The notes: a model not told the origin generated them from the sequence alone. DNA of 64,000 nt from Branchiostoma floridae (GCF_000003815.2 NC_049992.1:11236753-11300752), one strand, 5' to 3'; shown: positions 11,476 to 24,000, counted from the first letter of the stretch. Numbers and translations: made by a program.

Positions 11476-13077
11476 CTGTAACAGTAAAACAAAGTATTTA
11501 TGAGTTCGATCATATCTATCAGTTCAATAAAAAACAGGCCGCAAGTTTGTTCACTAAAAGTAAAAGCATTGTAGCTAGCAGGTAATTTCACACTTTAATT
11601 TGATCTATTGGAATCATAACACACTATAGATTTAAATACAATGTAATACTTACTTTGCGGTGAGATAGTGCGCTTCGATGTAATCAAGGGTTATTGAGAT
11701 ATTAGATGCCCATGCTAACTGTAACAAGCTCCTAAAAAGGTCTGTGCGTCTCCCTTTTGCGTAAAGGAAAATACTGGTCTTCATTTGCTTTAATCTACTT
11801 GCAAAGCCTTCCGAGTCTTTAGATTTCAAGCTTGCTTTGACTCTGTCTAATATTTCCTTGTTCAAGATCGTTAGATTTGCTTTGTTGCCGACATCTTGCT
11901 CAAAGCCAACCGTGGGAGCGAGGTTGAATCGTATGACGTATTCGTTGGCGTCGATGTTAGTGCCGCAAAGACTGCCGGTTAGGATGCCACCACTGCCCAC
12001 GATTGCGCACGTGCGGATCCGTCCGGAGTCGTGCCCATTGGCCGGGATACAGGACTTCTGTCCGTGAGAGGTACACACATGCACAGTCTGTTCTGATATG
12101 TTTCCCCACTCATCCATTGTTACTGTGGTGAAGTAAGCAGGTCCGATAGACACAGCCGCTGTCCTGGGGTGGAAGATAAACAATAGACAGGTGAACACAA
12201 TGATTACCTCTCAGCTGTTTCATATATGGCCCTTCAATCTGAAACAGACACTGTGATGATGGATAGAGTTTTCACCTGCTGATAGCTTTTGTTCCCATTG
12301 GAAGTCTGACTGATAATTCTACCACGTTTTTGAAAGTCAAGTCAAATGATTATTATTTTTTATTCTATTACTCTATTATTCTACTATTCTATTATCACTA
12401 ATCTTTGATATAACAACGCAAGATTTTAAATCATATACCTGATTCTTTGAAGAGTAACAAGGCCAGACGAAGCTCCATGATGAGGTGACATGCGGTTCCT
12501 TTTTAGTCCACTTCTTTGCAGTTTTCGTGAACCCTTTCTCATTGGCTTACCAATCTTGGAAGCTTTACCTGATGGGCCTAGTAAGACTGACGGTGGAAAA
12601 TGAGGCACTGGTCTCGGAACGGAGTGCTGAATACTCCAATGGTTTTTGGAGAACTCCCATGAGGTACTGTTGATGAAGTCCAGGACAGCCAGAGGAGCAG
12701 TGCTATTGACCGAAGAAAGAATGCCGTAGAAGCCGTTTAGTTGCACAGCCTATTTTCCAGCGTATTACGGGCAATTAGCCGGATAGCGCAATAATGATTG
12801 ATTATGTACAACGAACAACGAACAGTGTACATGATTCTACAAGGTTGCGTATGCAGTCTGGACTGACATATGTAATGCATAGTAAAATGGTCTTTCACAT
12901 GAGCAGGTGCATTTATTTTTGGTAAGTCAACATGTCCGTGGCTTCTTACCTGATTATGTCCGTTGTGAGGAGAAGAATCAGAGCTGGTGTCCCAGAAAAC
13001 ATGACCAACAGTAGAAACACGTTCTTCCACGGCTGATGATGCCGCCGGACCGTGTCTTGGGCAGTACTCCTACCCAT
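11151..13077 (-). CDS. GT29 alpha-2,8-sialyltransferase-like enzyme, copy A
   Basis: Four exons (12950-13077, 12439-12702, 11654-12163, 11151-11475) join in phase to 408 aa. The ATG at 13075-13077 precedes a short basic cytoplasmic tail and a hydrophobic signal anchor (about residues 20-42), the type II Golgi topology of sialyltransferases. A stem region follows. Sialyl motif L starts at Cys183 (CAIVGSGGIL, VIRFNLAPTVG), motif S spans about 317-345 (TTGLIGVVLATTLC, LYGFYPF), motif III is HYY at 356-358, and motif VS is H373-x4-E378. All four motifs are intact, so the enzyme should transfer sialic acid from CMP-sialate to a glycan acceptor. The LYGFxPF form of motif S is nearest to the ST8Sia group. 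Acceptor and linkage cannot be read from sequence. Confidence 0.88.
11654..12163 (-). CDS. Sialyltransferase A exon 3 (motif L)
   Basis: Acceptor CCACCCCAG|G, donor GCAAA|GTAAGT. Contains the complete L motif that binds CMP-sialic acid. Confidence 0.88.
12439..12702 (-). CDS. Sialyltransferase A exon 2 (stem)
   Basis: Acceptor CGGTCAATAG|C, donor AATCAG|GTATAT. Encodes the variable basic stem with N-x-S/T sites and no domain motif. Both ends are phase 2. Confidence 0.75.
12950..13077 (-). CDS. Sialyltransferase A exon 1 (signal anchor)
   Basis: Starts ATG GGT AGG; ends ATCAG|GTAAG in phase 2. It encodes a cytoplasmic tail rich in Arg/His and one TM helix (FLLLVMFSGTPALILLL). Confidence 0.8.
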
Positions 13078-14190
13078 CTAAGAGCCTCAGGCTCCTTCAT
13101 TCAACTGCTGGGGCCAAGCAGATGACCGAATTCCGGTTGCACAAATATATTCGTGACGACAATATTTAAGCCACACATCAACAGAATACATGTTTATACG
13201 TAAAATGATTCAGACATAATCTATATTAATAACGTCCTGTATTTTGCGTTAGGTAGAATCTAGACAAGAGGGAGGGCACGAGCGTCATAAAATCAAACCA
13301 CTATGAATTATTTATGCCCACTTTGCCACATTGTCAGTTTGCATTAAATCTAATCCCAACAAACATCACGAATAGTTAAGGTCCTTTCACAATCCCACAC
13401 GCACGTACACTACGGAGCTTTTATACTAATGAACCCGTATCACTGCATTTAGCAGCTGCACTCTTGAGACTCATTGAGTCGTTGTGTTTTCCACGGGATG
13501 CACGTAATCCTTCCATTGTCAGTTAAAAGTATTTGAGATTTAGCTACATATAGTTGACTGCTTATTTGGTATTGACAGCTCCGGTCGTATTTGTCTTACG
13601 TCAGGTCTACAACGTCAGCATAGCTACTTGATGATAGTTGAAACCCTAGTCTTACCTTAATTGTGACGAAAATATTTGCTGCCCTTGTCTTGAGTCAATT
13701 CTATCATAGTCTTTCTGACAGACATAGTAGCGATTTCTAAACGTGAAACTTGTTCATTCTTTGACCCCCTCGATTGTTACACGAGATACTCAGTAATCAA
13801 CAATTAACGTTGTTTTTCTTCCATAATCAATAATTTTGTACTATTCATTGGAGCATTTACTAGATGGTACCGTTGGCTTATAATGAAATATTAGACGTAT
13901 GCATGCTGTTAAGAACAGCATACATATGATACGAATATTGTTCGTCGATGTAGGTTAGACATCCAGGTAACAAGATACACCAAAAAGTAGTTACTCAAGC
14001 AACTGGATATGGTTTTGGAATATTTGGAATACGAATATTGTTCTCATTGAACAAGGAACGGCATCAGTGTAAGTTAGAAAATATAGAAAGACCTACTTGA
14101 AAGAAGTACTAGTATATGAATTCTTTGCTTCTTTGTTCGTATATTGAATTCATCGTTTCATTAAGTATTGCATTTGCTGATCGACTGTCA
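13078..14190. other. Spacer between the two sialyltransferase genes
   Basis: 1.1 kb that must contain the promoter of copy A and the 3' end of copy B. No distinctive motif or repeat was recognised. Confidence 0.55.
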
Positions 14191-14524
14191 TCAATGGAAG
14201 ACTAAATCTGTTAACGAAACAGGCACTTGACACCTGTCCGTCATCAGAGTCACCACGCCCCTTTTCTCCATCTCCTTCAGAATCCGGTACTCCGTAGTGA
14301 AGTTATGTATCCTATCCATCACAGCAGGTTGGATATAGTCATCCGGGTAGTAGTGGTACGGCAGTGTCCGGTACCAGAACCCTTGAGGGGCAGTCCTGTA
14401 CGGATAGTACCCGTACAGATATATCTTATCACAGAAGTTGGTGGCTGCAATGATAGTGGACATCCCTGTTGTCAAGACTGCGCCGAGATGTCTGCTTAAT
14501 TCGGGGAAGATCTTCCTTAAGATG
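14191..14524 (-). CDS. Sialyltransferase B exon 4 (motifs S, III, VS)
   Basis: Acceptor TTTTTTCTTAG|C. Contains motifs S, III and VS and the stop codon. Confidence 0.88.
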
Positions 14525-17500
14525 CTAAGAAAAAAGTGATTGCGAAATGTCATGTGTGATGGTAATTAACTTCATGGAAATGTTACTTTTCCAACTCGAA
14601 GAAGTGGGTACATTTGCTAAGCTGATATGTTACGTAATGTCAGCAAATTCAAATCCTCATGTGTAGCCGGAATAAATGAATGTTATTGTAAAAGTTACGA
14701 ATAACACATGTACATATCACTTGTCAATTTAGCGATAACATGCATTGGCATAATACCGGTCATAAGCCTTATACCGGTCGATTAAAAATAGTGGAACTTA
14801 AAGAGATCTACACATGCAACAATAGTTATTTCTGAGGTATGCACACTTCAGACATCTAGGTGTCCAATACATAATTTACAAAGCATCGATAACTAGAGTT
14901 CAACGAACACATACCTTTGCTAAATAAACCAGGTTTGTTATGTAGAATGATGTCTGTAGACATAAATGTGTTACTCATTACATTTTATTTTATATGCCTG
15001 GAGTTGGTTCATAACATTTCGCCATTGTTTATGCAAATTAGATCCCTATGCAGATTAGATTTACATAATAATATTAAATTGTATCAAGCATCATTTGCAT
15101 AATAAATGTGTATTGATATTTCCTTCTTTCTTAGCTAAAAATGTGACAAGTTTGAAAGTCCTATAAGGAATGCAGTGGATTTCCAAACTTTTCTCATTAA
15201 TTATGCAAATTAGCAGTCGATTTGCATAATTATAATTCCATCATGTAAGTCTTCCCTTTGGCTATCTACATACCAAAAACCATGACGATCCGTCAACACG
15301 TTTATATTTTCTCATTAATTATGCAAATGAGTCCGTCATTTGCATAATTAATATGCATTGATATTTCTCTCTTCCTCATCTATATATGTGGCAAGTTTGA
15401 AAGTCCTATCATGAAATGCAATGGATTTATAAACTTTCCTCATTAATTATGCAAATTAGTTGCTGATTTGCATAATTTGTATTCCATTATGTACATTGTT
15501 ACTTGGGCTATCAACATACCAAAAACCATGACGATCCATCAACACGTTCTCGAGTTATTCTCGTCCAAAGTTTGAAAGGAAATCGGCGACTGCAGTTCCA
15601 AACAAGCCGCTAGGGGGTCCAAACTTAAAGCACTTACTCTCTGCACCAAGGGCTATCTACCACTCAAAAATCATAACCACAGCAGGTCCAGAACACGAGA
15701 TAAAAAAAATTGAGGTTTTGCTGCAGTACCTTAGCAAGCCGCTAGGGGGCCCATTATCGAACTTGACCTTCGTTTTCCCGACCCCTACCCACCTACCAAA
15801 TATTATTGGGATCCATCAAAGGCTTCTTGAGTTATACTGTTAACACACAGACAGACACACAGACAGACACACAGACTCACAAGCCTAAAACATAACCTTA
15901 GCCATTCTGGCAAAGGTAACAATGCATTCGAAGACAACAAGGCCAAAAGTTTTCAGGTCATTTTCGGGGCAGGCGAGCTCGTCGTGGGACAAACACACTG
16001 CCACGTTCATCGCCAGATTTGTAGATAATAATCACATGTGCTCACGGCACAAGACGAGCATACAACTCGTGTAAAAGTGTGAGGAACCGTTGCATTATCG
16101 CCCGGATCTACGGCTGAATGGGTCAAATTGAACGTACGCCGCCATTTTCCCGCCATTTTTAATGCTACGGCCAGCAGTAAAGTTTTACGTCATAGCGGTT
16201 GTGACGGACCAAAATTAAATGAAAATTCTTGTCAGTATACGCCCATTTTCTCATGACTTTTTGTATGCTCATGCAGATTTTTGTTTTGTGCAACTACTAA
16301 CAGGAAAGAAAGGAACAACAGAGGATGTATAAAGGTACATAGCGGCAGTTAATTGTGCCGTGTTTCGTTCGACCGGTATAGTGCACCCCCTTCCAACCAC
16401 GCGCCCGTTCTCCGTGCAATTCCGCGGTGTGTTCCAATTACGATATTATGTTTTTAGCAGGACCAGAGAGACAAAATAATTTACACAGAAGAAGTGGCAA
16501 AGGTAAGCTGTAACAGCAACATGTAACTGGAGAAAATGATGCGTTGATCATTTGCCAAATTAGCATTGCTTGAGAAATTGCAGTAAACCGACCGGTATTA
16601 TGCCAATGGATGTTAATGTTGCAGTAGATGGACTTACCTTTTGACATCACTTTTGGGGTTAACATAATTGACCGTTACGGAGATTTTGTTAGCTTTGACG
16701 GCCCTGAAGAGTTGCTTGAAGAGAGTTTTTCGCTCATAGCCATTGACCAAGAACAAGAGAGCTGTCCCGTTCAGCCTTTTAAGTCTCGGTGAGTAAACGT
16801 TCTTTGTACCGCTGAGCTTTTGACTCTGTACAACTCTGTAAACAATTTGAACATTCATGACGGTTAGATTGGTCTTTGTCCCGACATCCTTTTCGTATCC
16901 TGAGACGGGAGCGAGGCTGAAGCGAATGACGTAATCACGAGAGTCGATTTCCGCGCCACAAAGACTGTTGGTCAATATTCCGCCATTACCCACAACTGCA
17001 CAGGTCTTATAATGACGTATTTCGTTCTTTTGATGGAGAGCACATTGCCTTGCGTACATTCCCCCGCAGAGACGAATGTCTTTGTTCTTCCCCATTCCTG
17101 CCATTTCTAATCGTGTCATTCTTTCAGTCCTCATACGAAAAGCATACTTCCTGTAAAAATAGCAAGGAAATCTATATTGTTAAGCATATCCAATTCAATA
17201 ATATTCAGCGGAATCTACGATGCATTAATTTTACAAAACAACAACAACAACAACAATAAAACCAGCATCTGCTCCACATTGCGTTTTGTTGTTAGAATTC
17301 AACTTGAGTCATTGTCAAATCATTGTCAAATCAATATCTCATTCCTTTTCAAATGTCTGTTGTTGATCATTATCTAAATTTCTATGAACACCAACTCTCA
17401 ACTCAGCGTTACGTTCCTTTTCATCATCATATCACATAACGGTTTATAAATCGATGCACCTGTGTGATTGTAGAAGTACAATCCGGGCGCAATAATTGCG

Positions 17501-18696
17501 GACGTAATCATTAAAGATTCATGCAACAGAAAAAAAATATTTGACGCAATCTTCTCCAGTGTTAAACAAAATATGTGGAAAAAGTGTCAAAGACATAAAG
17601 TATCTCATCTTGGGAATTGTGAAGAACTATTTTCATTTATTTTCGTACTATGCATATTACCGCCCGAACACATACAGATGTATAAATGTTAGAAACTTCG
17701 TACCTTATTCTCTGCAATGTCTGATTGTCAGCCCATATCGTCTTGTCTTCCAGAATCGGGTTCACTCTTTTGACGTTAACAATCGGAACCTTTCTGACTA
17801 TAGACTTTATCTCATGTTTCGGTTGTTGGTCAAACTTTGGCAACCTTTTCACAAAGTTTGGAGCTCCCTGAGCAAACTTGGGGCGCCGGTTGAGCGCTAT
17901 CTGTCTGAAAGCCTCTGCTGTTTCATCCTGTTCATCTGACAGTTTCCTCAAGTTACCAGTATCCTTCCAACTATCATGGGTTCTCTTGCGGTTGATAGTG
18001 CTGTGGTCATCCCAGGTCGGCTTGGGTGATGTGCTGTGATAGAGGAAATAATGTTGACAGAGCATGTGGTGATATGATGAGAGGAACCGCAGTGTTGCCC
18101 AACAGCGAATCATTCATATCATAGAACTTTAGGCAATATAATAGCAGTTGCGTAGTCTTACATGATACAGTGAGGTATCAAATATTTTGGTGTAAACAGG
18201 AGCATCGTAGTCAATACACTAGACGCACCTAGGCCTCTTTGGATAATAGTATTTTCTCCGTAGGCTGATTGTGACTCCTTTCGAAAAGGTTCAGAACTTT
18301 TAGTTGTCCGTTTACAAACTTGCTAATAGTACAAGAAATGATTCTTACTTTTTATAGATATTTATTGGAAGTTTCTTGTTAACGCATATTGAATCAAAAG
18401 CTATGGCACGGACGGGCGGATTAACTATGTTCCAGGAAACTTTTATTCCGTGAGATTGTTGGAAGGAATTTACACTCAAAACTGATCATTGATATTGTTG
18501 CGCTATTAAAAAAATCTGTACCAGATGAAACTATGCATAAGGATACCCTCTGTGCCAGGTATCCTCACACGTTCATACATGTATCCACTCACTTGTTCTT
18601 ATCCGAGCTCCGGATCAATAAGAAGACAGGTGTCGCAGTAAACAACAGCAGCAGCAGAAACACTGTCTTCATCTGTTGGAACGTGGCTACGGGCAT
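14191..18696 (-). CDS. GT29 alpha-2,8-sialyltransferase-like enzyme, copy B
   Basis: Four exons (18593-18696, 17704-18033, 16638-17150, 14191-14524) join in phase to 426 aa. The N-terminus is a type II signal anchor ([17 protein letters not shown], about residues 12-28). A long Lys/Arg/Pro-rich stem follows. Motif L starts at Cys195 ([21 protein letters not shown]), motif S is at about 333-358 ([22 protein letters not shown]), motif III is HYY at 373-375 and motif VS is H389-x4-E394. All catalytic motifs are present, so it should be an active Golgi sialyltransferase. The exon number, intron phases (all phase 2) and motif-to-exon layout equal those of copy A next door on the same strand, so the pair arose by tandem duplication and then diverged. 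The last intron holds a dispersed repeat (14940-15925). Confidence 0.88.
14940..15925. repeat. Dispersed repeat with inverted octamer pairs
   Basis: Same family as 890-1865. ATGCAAAT and its complement form inverted pairs about 20 bp apart near 15201/15220, 15319/15339 and 15448/15466, within a diverged sub-repeat of about 120-130 bp. The 3' end is a (CAGACAGACA)n tract followed by AACATAACCTTAGCC. Confidence 0.75.
16638..17150 (-). CDS. Sialyltransferase B exon 3 (motif L)
   Basis: Acceptor TTTTTACAG|G, donor AAAAG|GTAAGT. Contains the L motif. Confidence 0.88.
17704..18033 (-). CDS. Sialyltransferase B exon 2 (stem)
   Basis: Acceptor CTCTATCACAG|C, donor AATAAG|GTACGA. Long charged stem. 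Its end (QTLQRIR) resembles the end of exon 2 in copy A (TLQRIR), which helps show that the two genes are paralogues. Confidence 0.8.
18593..18696 (-). CDS. Sialyltransferase B exon 1 (signal anchor)
   Basis: ATG at 18694-18696; a second in-frame ATG lies eight codons later. It ends AACAA|GTGAGT. It encodes a Leu-rich TM helix. Confidence 0.78.
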
Positions 18697-19279
18697 GGTC
18701 TGCACCTCGAGGGATGTTTAACGACGATTTCTGTATTCTGGACCTGATGTAGACCGGGATATGCGCGATTGTACAGAATCTAGCTTTTAATTTCTATCTA
18801 CTGAATATCGCCCAAGGGAACCAGTATATGGACGGACAAAGCTATTATCAGAGTTGCTTTGCACGACATGCTGTCAGGAGTCATCAGTGATACCAACTGG
18901 GTAGGCTTTGCGGGAACGGTGCAATCATATTATTATATATGACACCTGTTAGCTATACGGTGAGAATTGGGCAGTTATTAGAAAACGGTCGGCACGTGGA
19001 TAGAGATATAGCTTTAGTATGTTTCATCTGATTGACAGCTAATATAAATGTCTGGTACTTAATGACACCTGCAAGAAATTTTGACTCAGCTCTTATGAAC
19101 ATAATTCCCCACAGATCCGATTCTGGGATTTTTGCCTTGGCAAACAGTTACCCATGAAGCAACCACGTTGCCAATCAAGGTCTTCAATGTCGTTGTAATG
19201 ATAATGGCTTAAGTTGTTATTAGCTTGGTACTCAGTTTTTACCTGCATGAAAAATGTTGACACATTGGTTAAGTTGTGT
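18697..19279. other. Upstream region of sialyltransferase B
   Basis: Probable 5' UTR and promoter of copy B. No specific element recognised. Confidence 0.5.
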
Positions 19280-19453
19280 AAATTTGGTAGTCTCTACCAG
19301 ACTCCGGATCGCTGGAAAATCGTAGAAATGGAACAAATAGAGAGGAATATAACCGGCCAGGGAACAGCTCGCGATGGCCGGCTTACTCCTCTGATTTGTT
19401 CCATTTCTACGATTTTTCCAGCGATCCGGAGTCTGGTAGAGACTATAAATTTG
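19280..19453. repeat. Long fold-back element
   Basis: Two arms of about 80 bp are near-perfect reverse complements (TAGTCTCTACCAGACTCCGG on the left, its complement on the right). The core CCGGCCA...TGGCCGG has only a short loop. Likely a fold-back MITE. Confidence 0.9.
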
Positions 19454-19599
19454 GGGCCATACAGCTGTTTGTATTTCCTTTTTAGGGTCGATGACTTTTG
19501 TGATTTTTCGATTGTGTTTCCGATATTTTTAGAACCTCTTCATATGGAGTGAGCTGGTCTTCCCTCTCTCAACCTCCTTGGGGACAGCTGTCTGTTTTG

Positions 19600-20000
19600 A
19601 TGTTTTCAGTAGCATGGGAGTGTGTGGAAGGGCGTTTCCGGCGCTTTATCTCCAGAACAGAATGCGTGATTGCAATGATGTTTGATACATGGGTTTGGGG
19701 CGGTAGCCTGATGCTCAGGATTGATTTTGGGCCTCCGTCTGTTTGAACTCGATACTGCAGGTAGCCTTTTGTGTGTTGAAGGGGCATTTCCGGCGCTATA
19801 TCTCCAGAACGAAACGTGCGATAGCGATGAGATTTGGTACAGGGCATGGGTTGGTGGTGGTTGCCTGACGCTAGTTTGATTTCGGGCCTCCTGGTGTTTG
19901 AACTTGGCACTCGGCGGGCTTTTTACTTTAGCGTGTTTGGGCATGGATATGTTGTGGCCTTGATTTTTTTGGGACGCATACCTTTCATTGTAGGTTGGAA
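19600..20000. repeat. Tandem repeat, unit about 150 bp, 2-3 diverged copies
   Basis: The block CCGGCGCT-TATCTCCAGAAC recurs at about 19639 and 19789, followed in each copy by a GATGTTTGATAC/GAGATTTGGTAC-like block, GGGCCTCC and GTTTGAACT. A third weaker copy runs to about 20000. Confidence 0.75.
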
Positions 20001-20009
20001 GTGGTATTA

Positions 20010-21049
20010 GTTTGGGCCCCCTTGCAGCATGCCCTGGAGCTGCAGAGCCAGTTTGGTCACAATGTTCCCCACCTACATCTGCTTGGTTTACTTTTCAGGC
20101 CACTGGCTTGCTTCTGTTCAGGGTTCTGTCGCCTGTTTCTACGTGGCTAGATAAGGGTCAGGTTACGTTATCATCTATAGCTGAGCATTCCCCTGGAGTG
20201 GGCTATGCCAAGACGGGTGTCTGTTTGTGTTTCTGGATATCTATGGTCAATGAAACTTCAGAACCTTTGTATTTATTTTGTATTGAAAAGCAACATTACG
20301 GAGAAATTATGTTTTTTTCCAACAAAATTGGACTCACTGTACTGCTAATTAATCTTCAGCTATTGCTCTGGACACTAGACTTAATGCACATGTGACATTA
20401 GCTGAAGGGGACCAAGCAATTCAGTTGAAAAACGCAGTCATGTCAATTCTTTATGTTGGAGAACAGTGCAACTTCTCCATAATATAATTGACCATCTCAG
20501 CAGTACTCTTGTAACAATGACAATATACAACATCAAACATAGTCTCAACGGCAAGGTTTATTCATGATTTTGACCCACACAAGTTGTCACAAAGCCTCTG
20601 TTGACTTGTAGTACCGGTAACTTCGTAAACTTCATTCAGGAATATATCTAATACAATATTCTCTCTGACTGGTAAGTCTTTACGTCACTAATGTCACCCA
20701 TAGACTAGACATTGCAAAATTTCCTTTGACACAAAGAGTATGACTTCAGTCTCCAATTCTTTGTTACGTCAAGGTCACGCTTTAAGATATGAAGTAGTCA
20801 TAACGTCAATGATGCAAAAATCCATTATATTCTGTCATGAGTTGAGAACTTAGCATGATCAACTGAAGGACATAAAGCATGATACAGCAATAGTGTAGCA
20901 AACGTTTGCAATGTACATCTCACTATGTCTAATGGTATTAGTACATTATCAGTATTGGGGACTTCATACAATAATTCTGCCTAAAGCTTAATAAATGTAG
21001 AACTCAGGAATGGGAATCTGTATACAGATGTGGCCAGGCTGAAGTCTGA
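20010..21049. other. Region downstream of prohibitin-2
   Basis: Presumed 3' UTR and intergenic DNA. TTTATT at about 20569-20574 would read AATAAA on the minus strand and is one possible poly(A) signal. No other gene was seen. Confidence 0.45.
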
Positions 21050-21077
21050 TTACTTCATCTTTAAGCCTTCGGCAGAG
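21050..21077 (-). CDS. PHB2: Prohibitin-2 exon 10
   Basis: Acceptor TTTTCTTGACAG|C. Encodes the last residues SAEGLKMK and the stop TAA. Confidence 0.9.
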
Positions 21078-24000
21078 CTGTCAAGAAAAAAACAAAGGTA
21101 ATGAGTAAAAGAAAGTCTGCTCCATAGAGCATTATATCATGACTCTTCAGCAAATTGATTTACAGACTGCATAGTTTAATGAAATACTGGATACTACTAT
21201 GAATACCGTCTCTTGAAATGTTGCCTGGTAAATCTTTAGTATAGGACAGTCTTACCAAACAAGACAGGAGCTCTCAAAAGAAGTCATATAAGAATAAAAA
21301 GTAAAGGACAGGCAAAAACAGCTGGCAGGAGATGGGAGTTTGTCATGTGTTTTGTACTTACGCCTTCAGGTCCTCCTCTCCGAGGTTCAGCATGAGAGAG
21401 GAAGCGTTCAGGTACACTCGGTTCTGGGACTGGGAAATCTGCAGACACATAGACAAAACTTTACTTTACACACAGACAACATGATATGTTTAAAAATATC
21501 ACACCAATGTTTCACTATGTCTAGTCACTATGTCTATGTCTAAATAAAATACAGTTGTTCAGTGAATATTTGGACTTAAAGTGAAACGTTGAAAAAAGAC
21601 ACTTACTGTTCTGGCGATACTTTGAGCTGCTCTGATCCTTCGCAGCTTGAGGTACCCAGGGTTCTGAGAAATAGCCTGGCCGATGTACAGATATGGTCAA
21701 GAATTCAACATACATTTGTATATTATCATAATGTCATTGTCAATCACTCACTTTGCTTTTACAAAGAGCAAATTTTGTGACATTCATATTTTACTTAGAT
21801 GCTTTGTTAGAAAGACTACTGTACAGTTTGTTTGACTGCAACAACCAAATAAAGTTCATCTTCATCTTCTTGTATAAGCATCTGATTGAATTGATAGAAC
21901 GAAAAAGATTTAGTGTGGAAAATACAAAAAACAAAACAAATCTAAGATAATTGTAGATACACAACAGTCCCACAGTTGTAGCTTTAAAGAATGACAGTCG
22001 CCCATGGTCAGGACAATATTCTGTCAGAAAGGATATCATCTTTGCAGCCTAAGATCTAAGATAGTTGTAGATATACAATAGTCCCACAGATGTAGTTAAA
22101 AAGAATGAAAATTGGTCGAGAATAGCCCATAGTCAGGCCAATGTTCTGTTAGAAAGGATATCATCTTTGCAGCCTGGGCTTCACCCTCCGCCTGGACAAC
22201 CTTCTGTTGACGCTCCTGCTTGGCCTTCTCCACAATAAACTGTGCACGCTGCGCCTCCTGCTGAGCTGTGGTGGAAGTGCAGGGAGAAACAGCCTCATTC
22301 AAAACACATTCAAGAACAACCCTCAACAAAACTGTAAGTATGCGAGAGGTACGGACACGTGATCTGTGTGTACTTTTCTGTTGGTAGAAAGTATGGTATT
22401 GTACAATGATTACTACCAACACAAATGAGCTTTCATGAAAACTATAAGTATGTCTATCTATGACTATGTCATGTTTTCCAGGGACTCATTTTTGACAACA
22501 ACAACACTACAGGCAATATGATAAAGGGTACATTCTGACGTACCAACTTGCTTGGCCTCCACAGCAGCAGTGTACTCCTTGCCGAAGGACAGTTCAGTGA
22601 TGGCCACATCATCCAGGATGACATTGAAGTCCTTTGCTCTCTCTGTAAGCTCCCTTCTAACCAAAAGACTCACCTATGTAAAAAAACAACATGTAAAACA
22701 TATACAAGATTTCATGACAATCCATCCATAGCTCCTGAACTAAGTTACATGCATAGAAATGCTACTGAAAACAAACTTGCTGAAGGGAAGCTCATTGTAC
22801 AAGATAGTATGCTCAACCTTTAAACGGATTTTACAATAGTGAATTCTATTTTCCTTCCTGTTACTGTTCTAGAGTTAGCATTTTTCTTCAGGTGTAGACT
22901 TACCTGTTGACGCTGTGTGATGAGCTGAGATGCATTGAACTTGGCCACAACACTCTTCAGAACCTGTAAGAAATAAAAGTAAAATGTTAGTAAGAGAACT
23001 TTTACCTTTTGTCAATGAAGTTCACTTAAAAGAGTAAAAGGTGACAAAATATCACCCACCTTGGAGGTTTGACAGAAATTTACATAAGGCCTCACCTCAT
23101 TGGCAATGGACGGGAGCAACCTCTCATCATAGTCCAATCCCAGATGTTGGTACATGCGTGGAAGCGTCATGGCATTGGGGCGGTGCAAAACACGGAGGGA
23201 AATCTGCACCATCTGCAAATCTGTAGAAAAAATTACAGGTTACACAAATGTTTCTGCCTGTGTCCAAAACCAATTTGGGTTCACCTAATAAGTATGAAAA
23301 GGAATCAGAATATTACATACTAAATCTAACCAACCTTCTTTGCAGAACAATAGTACTAGCTCATTTAATCTCTAGTCCAGCTTTTATTGCTTACCCTTGC
23401 TGCCAGTGGGGGATGATATAATACGTGGTCTGCTGCGGATGTCATATATGATGGGATACTGGAACCAGGGAATTCTGGGGAAAAAGGTAAGGTATTTTTA
23501 ACATCAGCATGCCCTATCTGTTTACCTTTATACATATGTAACAATAGGCTTTGTAAACTTACCATTCTACAGAATCTAGTAAACATACTTCAGTACACAA
23601 GGAATTTTACAGAGAATACGACATGGTCTATAGGATACATCAAATAATTTTGAACACCAAAATTAACCACTTTAGAAATGTACATGCTAGATACAATACA
23701 CTACTATACATGTAACCTATACAACTGTCTAAACAGCAATCATACTCATAGTTCAGAAACCAATAGTATATGTTTTGTACAATTTTCACTACCGTACTAT
23801 GAATGCAATGTGACATTCCACATACCTGAAGTGGAGTCCCTCAGTGTAAATGCTGTCCTGTATACCTCCTATCCTACTGAAGATGATAGCACGGTGACCA
23901 CCATCCACTGTAAACACAATATAATATATAAGATGTCATATATCAACTTTATCAAGACCTGTATCATCATGGTTACAGTTACATCCCACCCTATTGGAAC

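Noticed and set aside
23041..23323. Plus-strand open frames over prohibitin-2 exon 4
   Set aside because: Shadow of the conserved exon on the minus strand.
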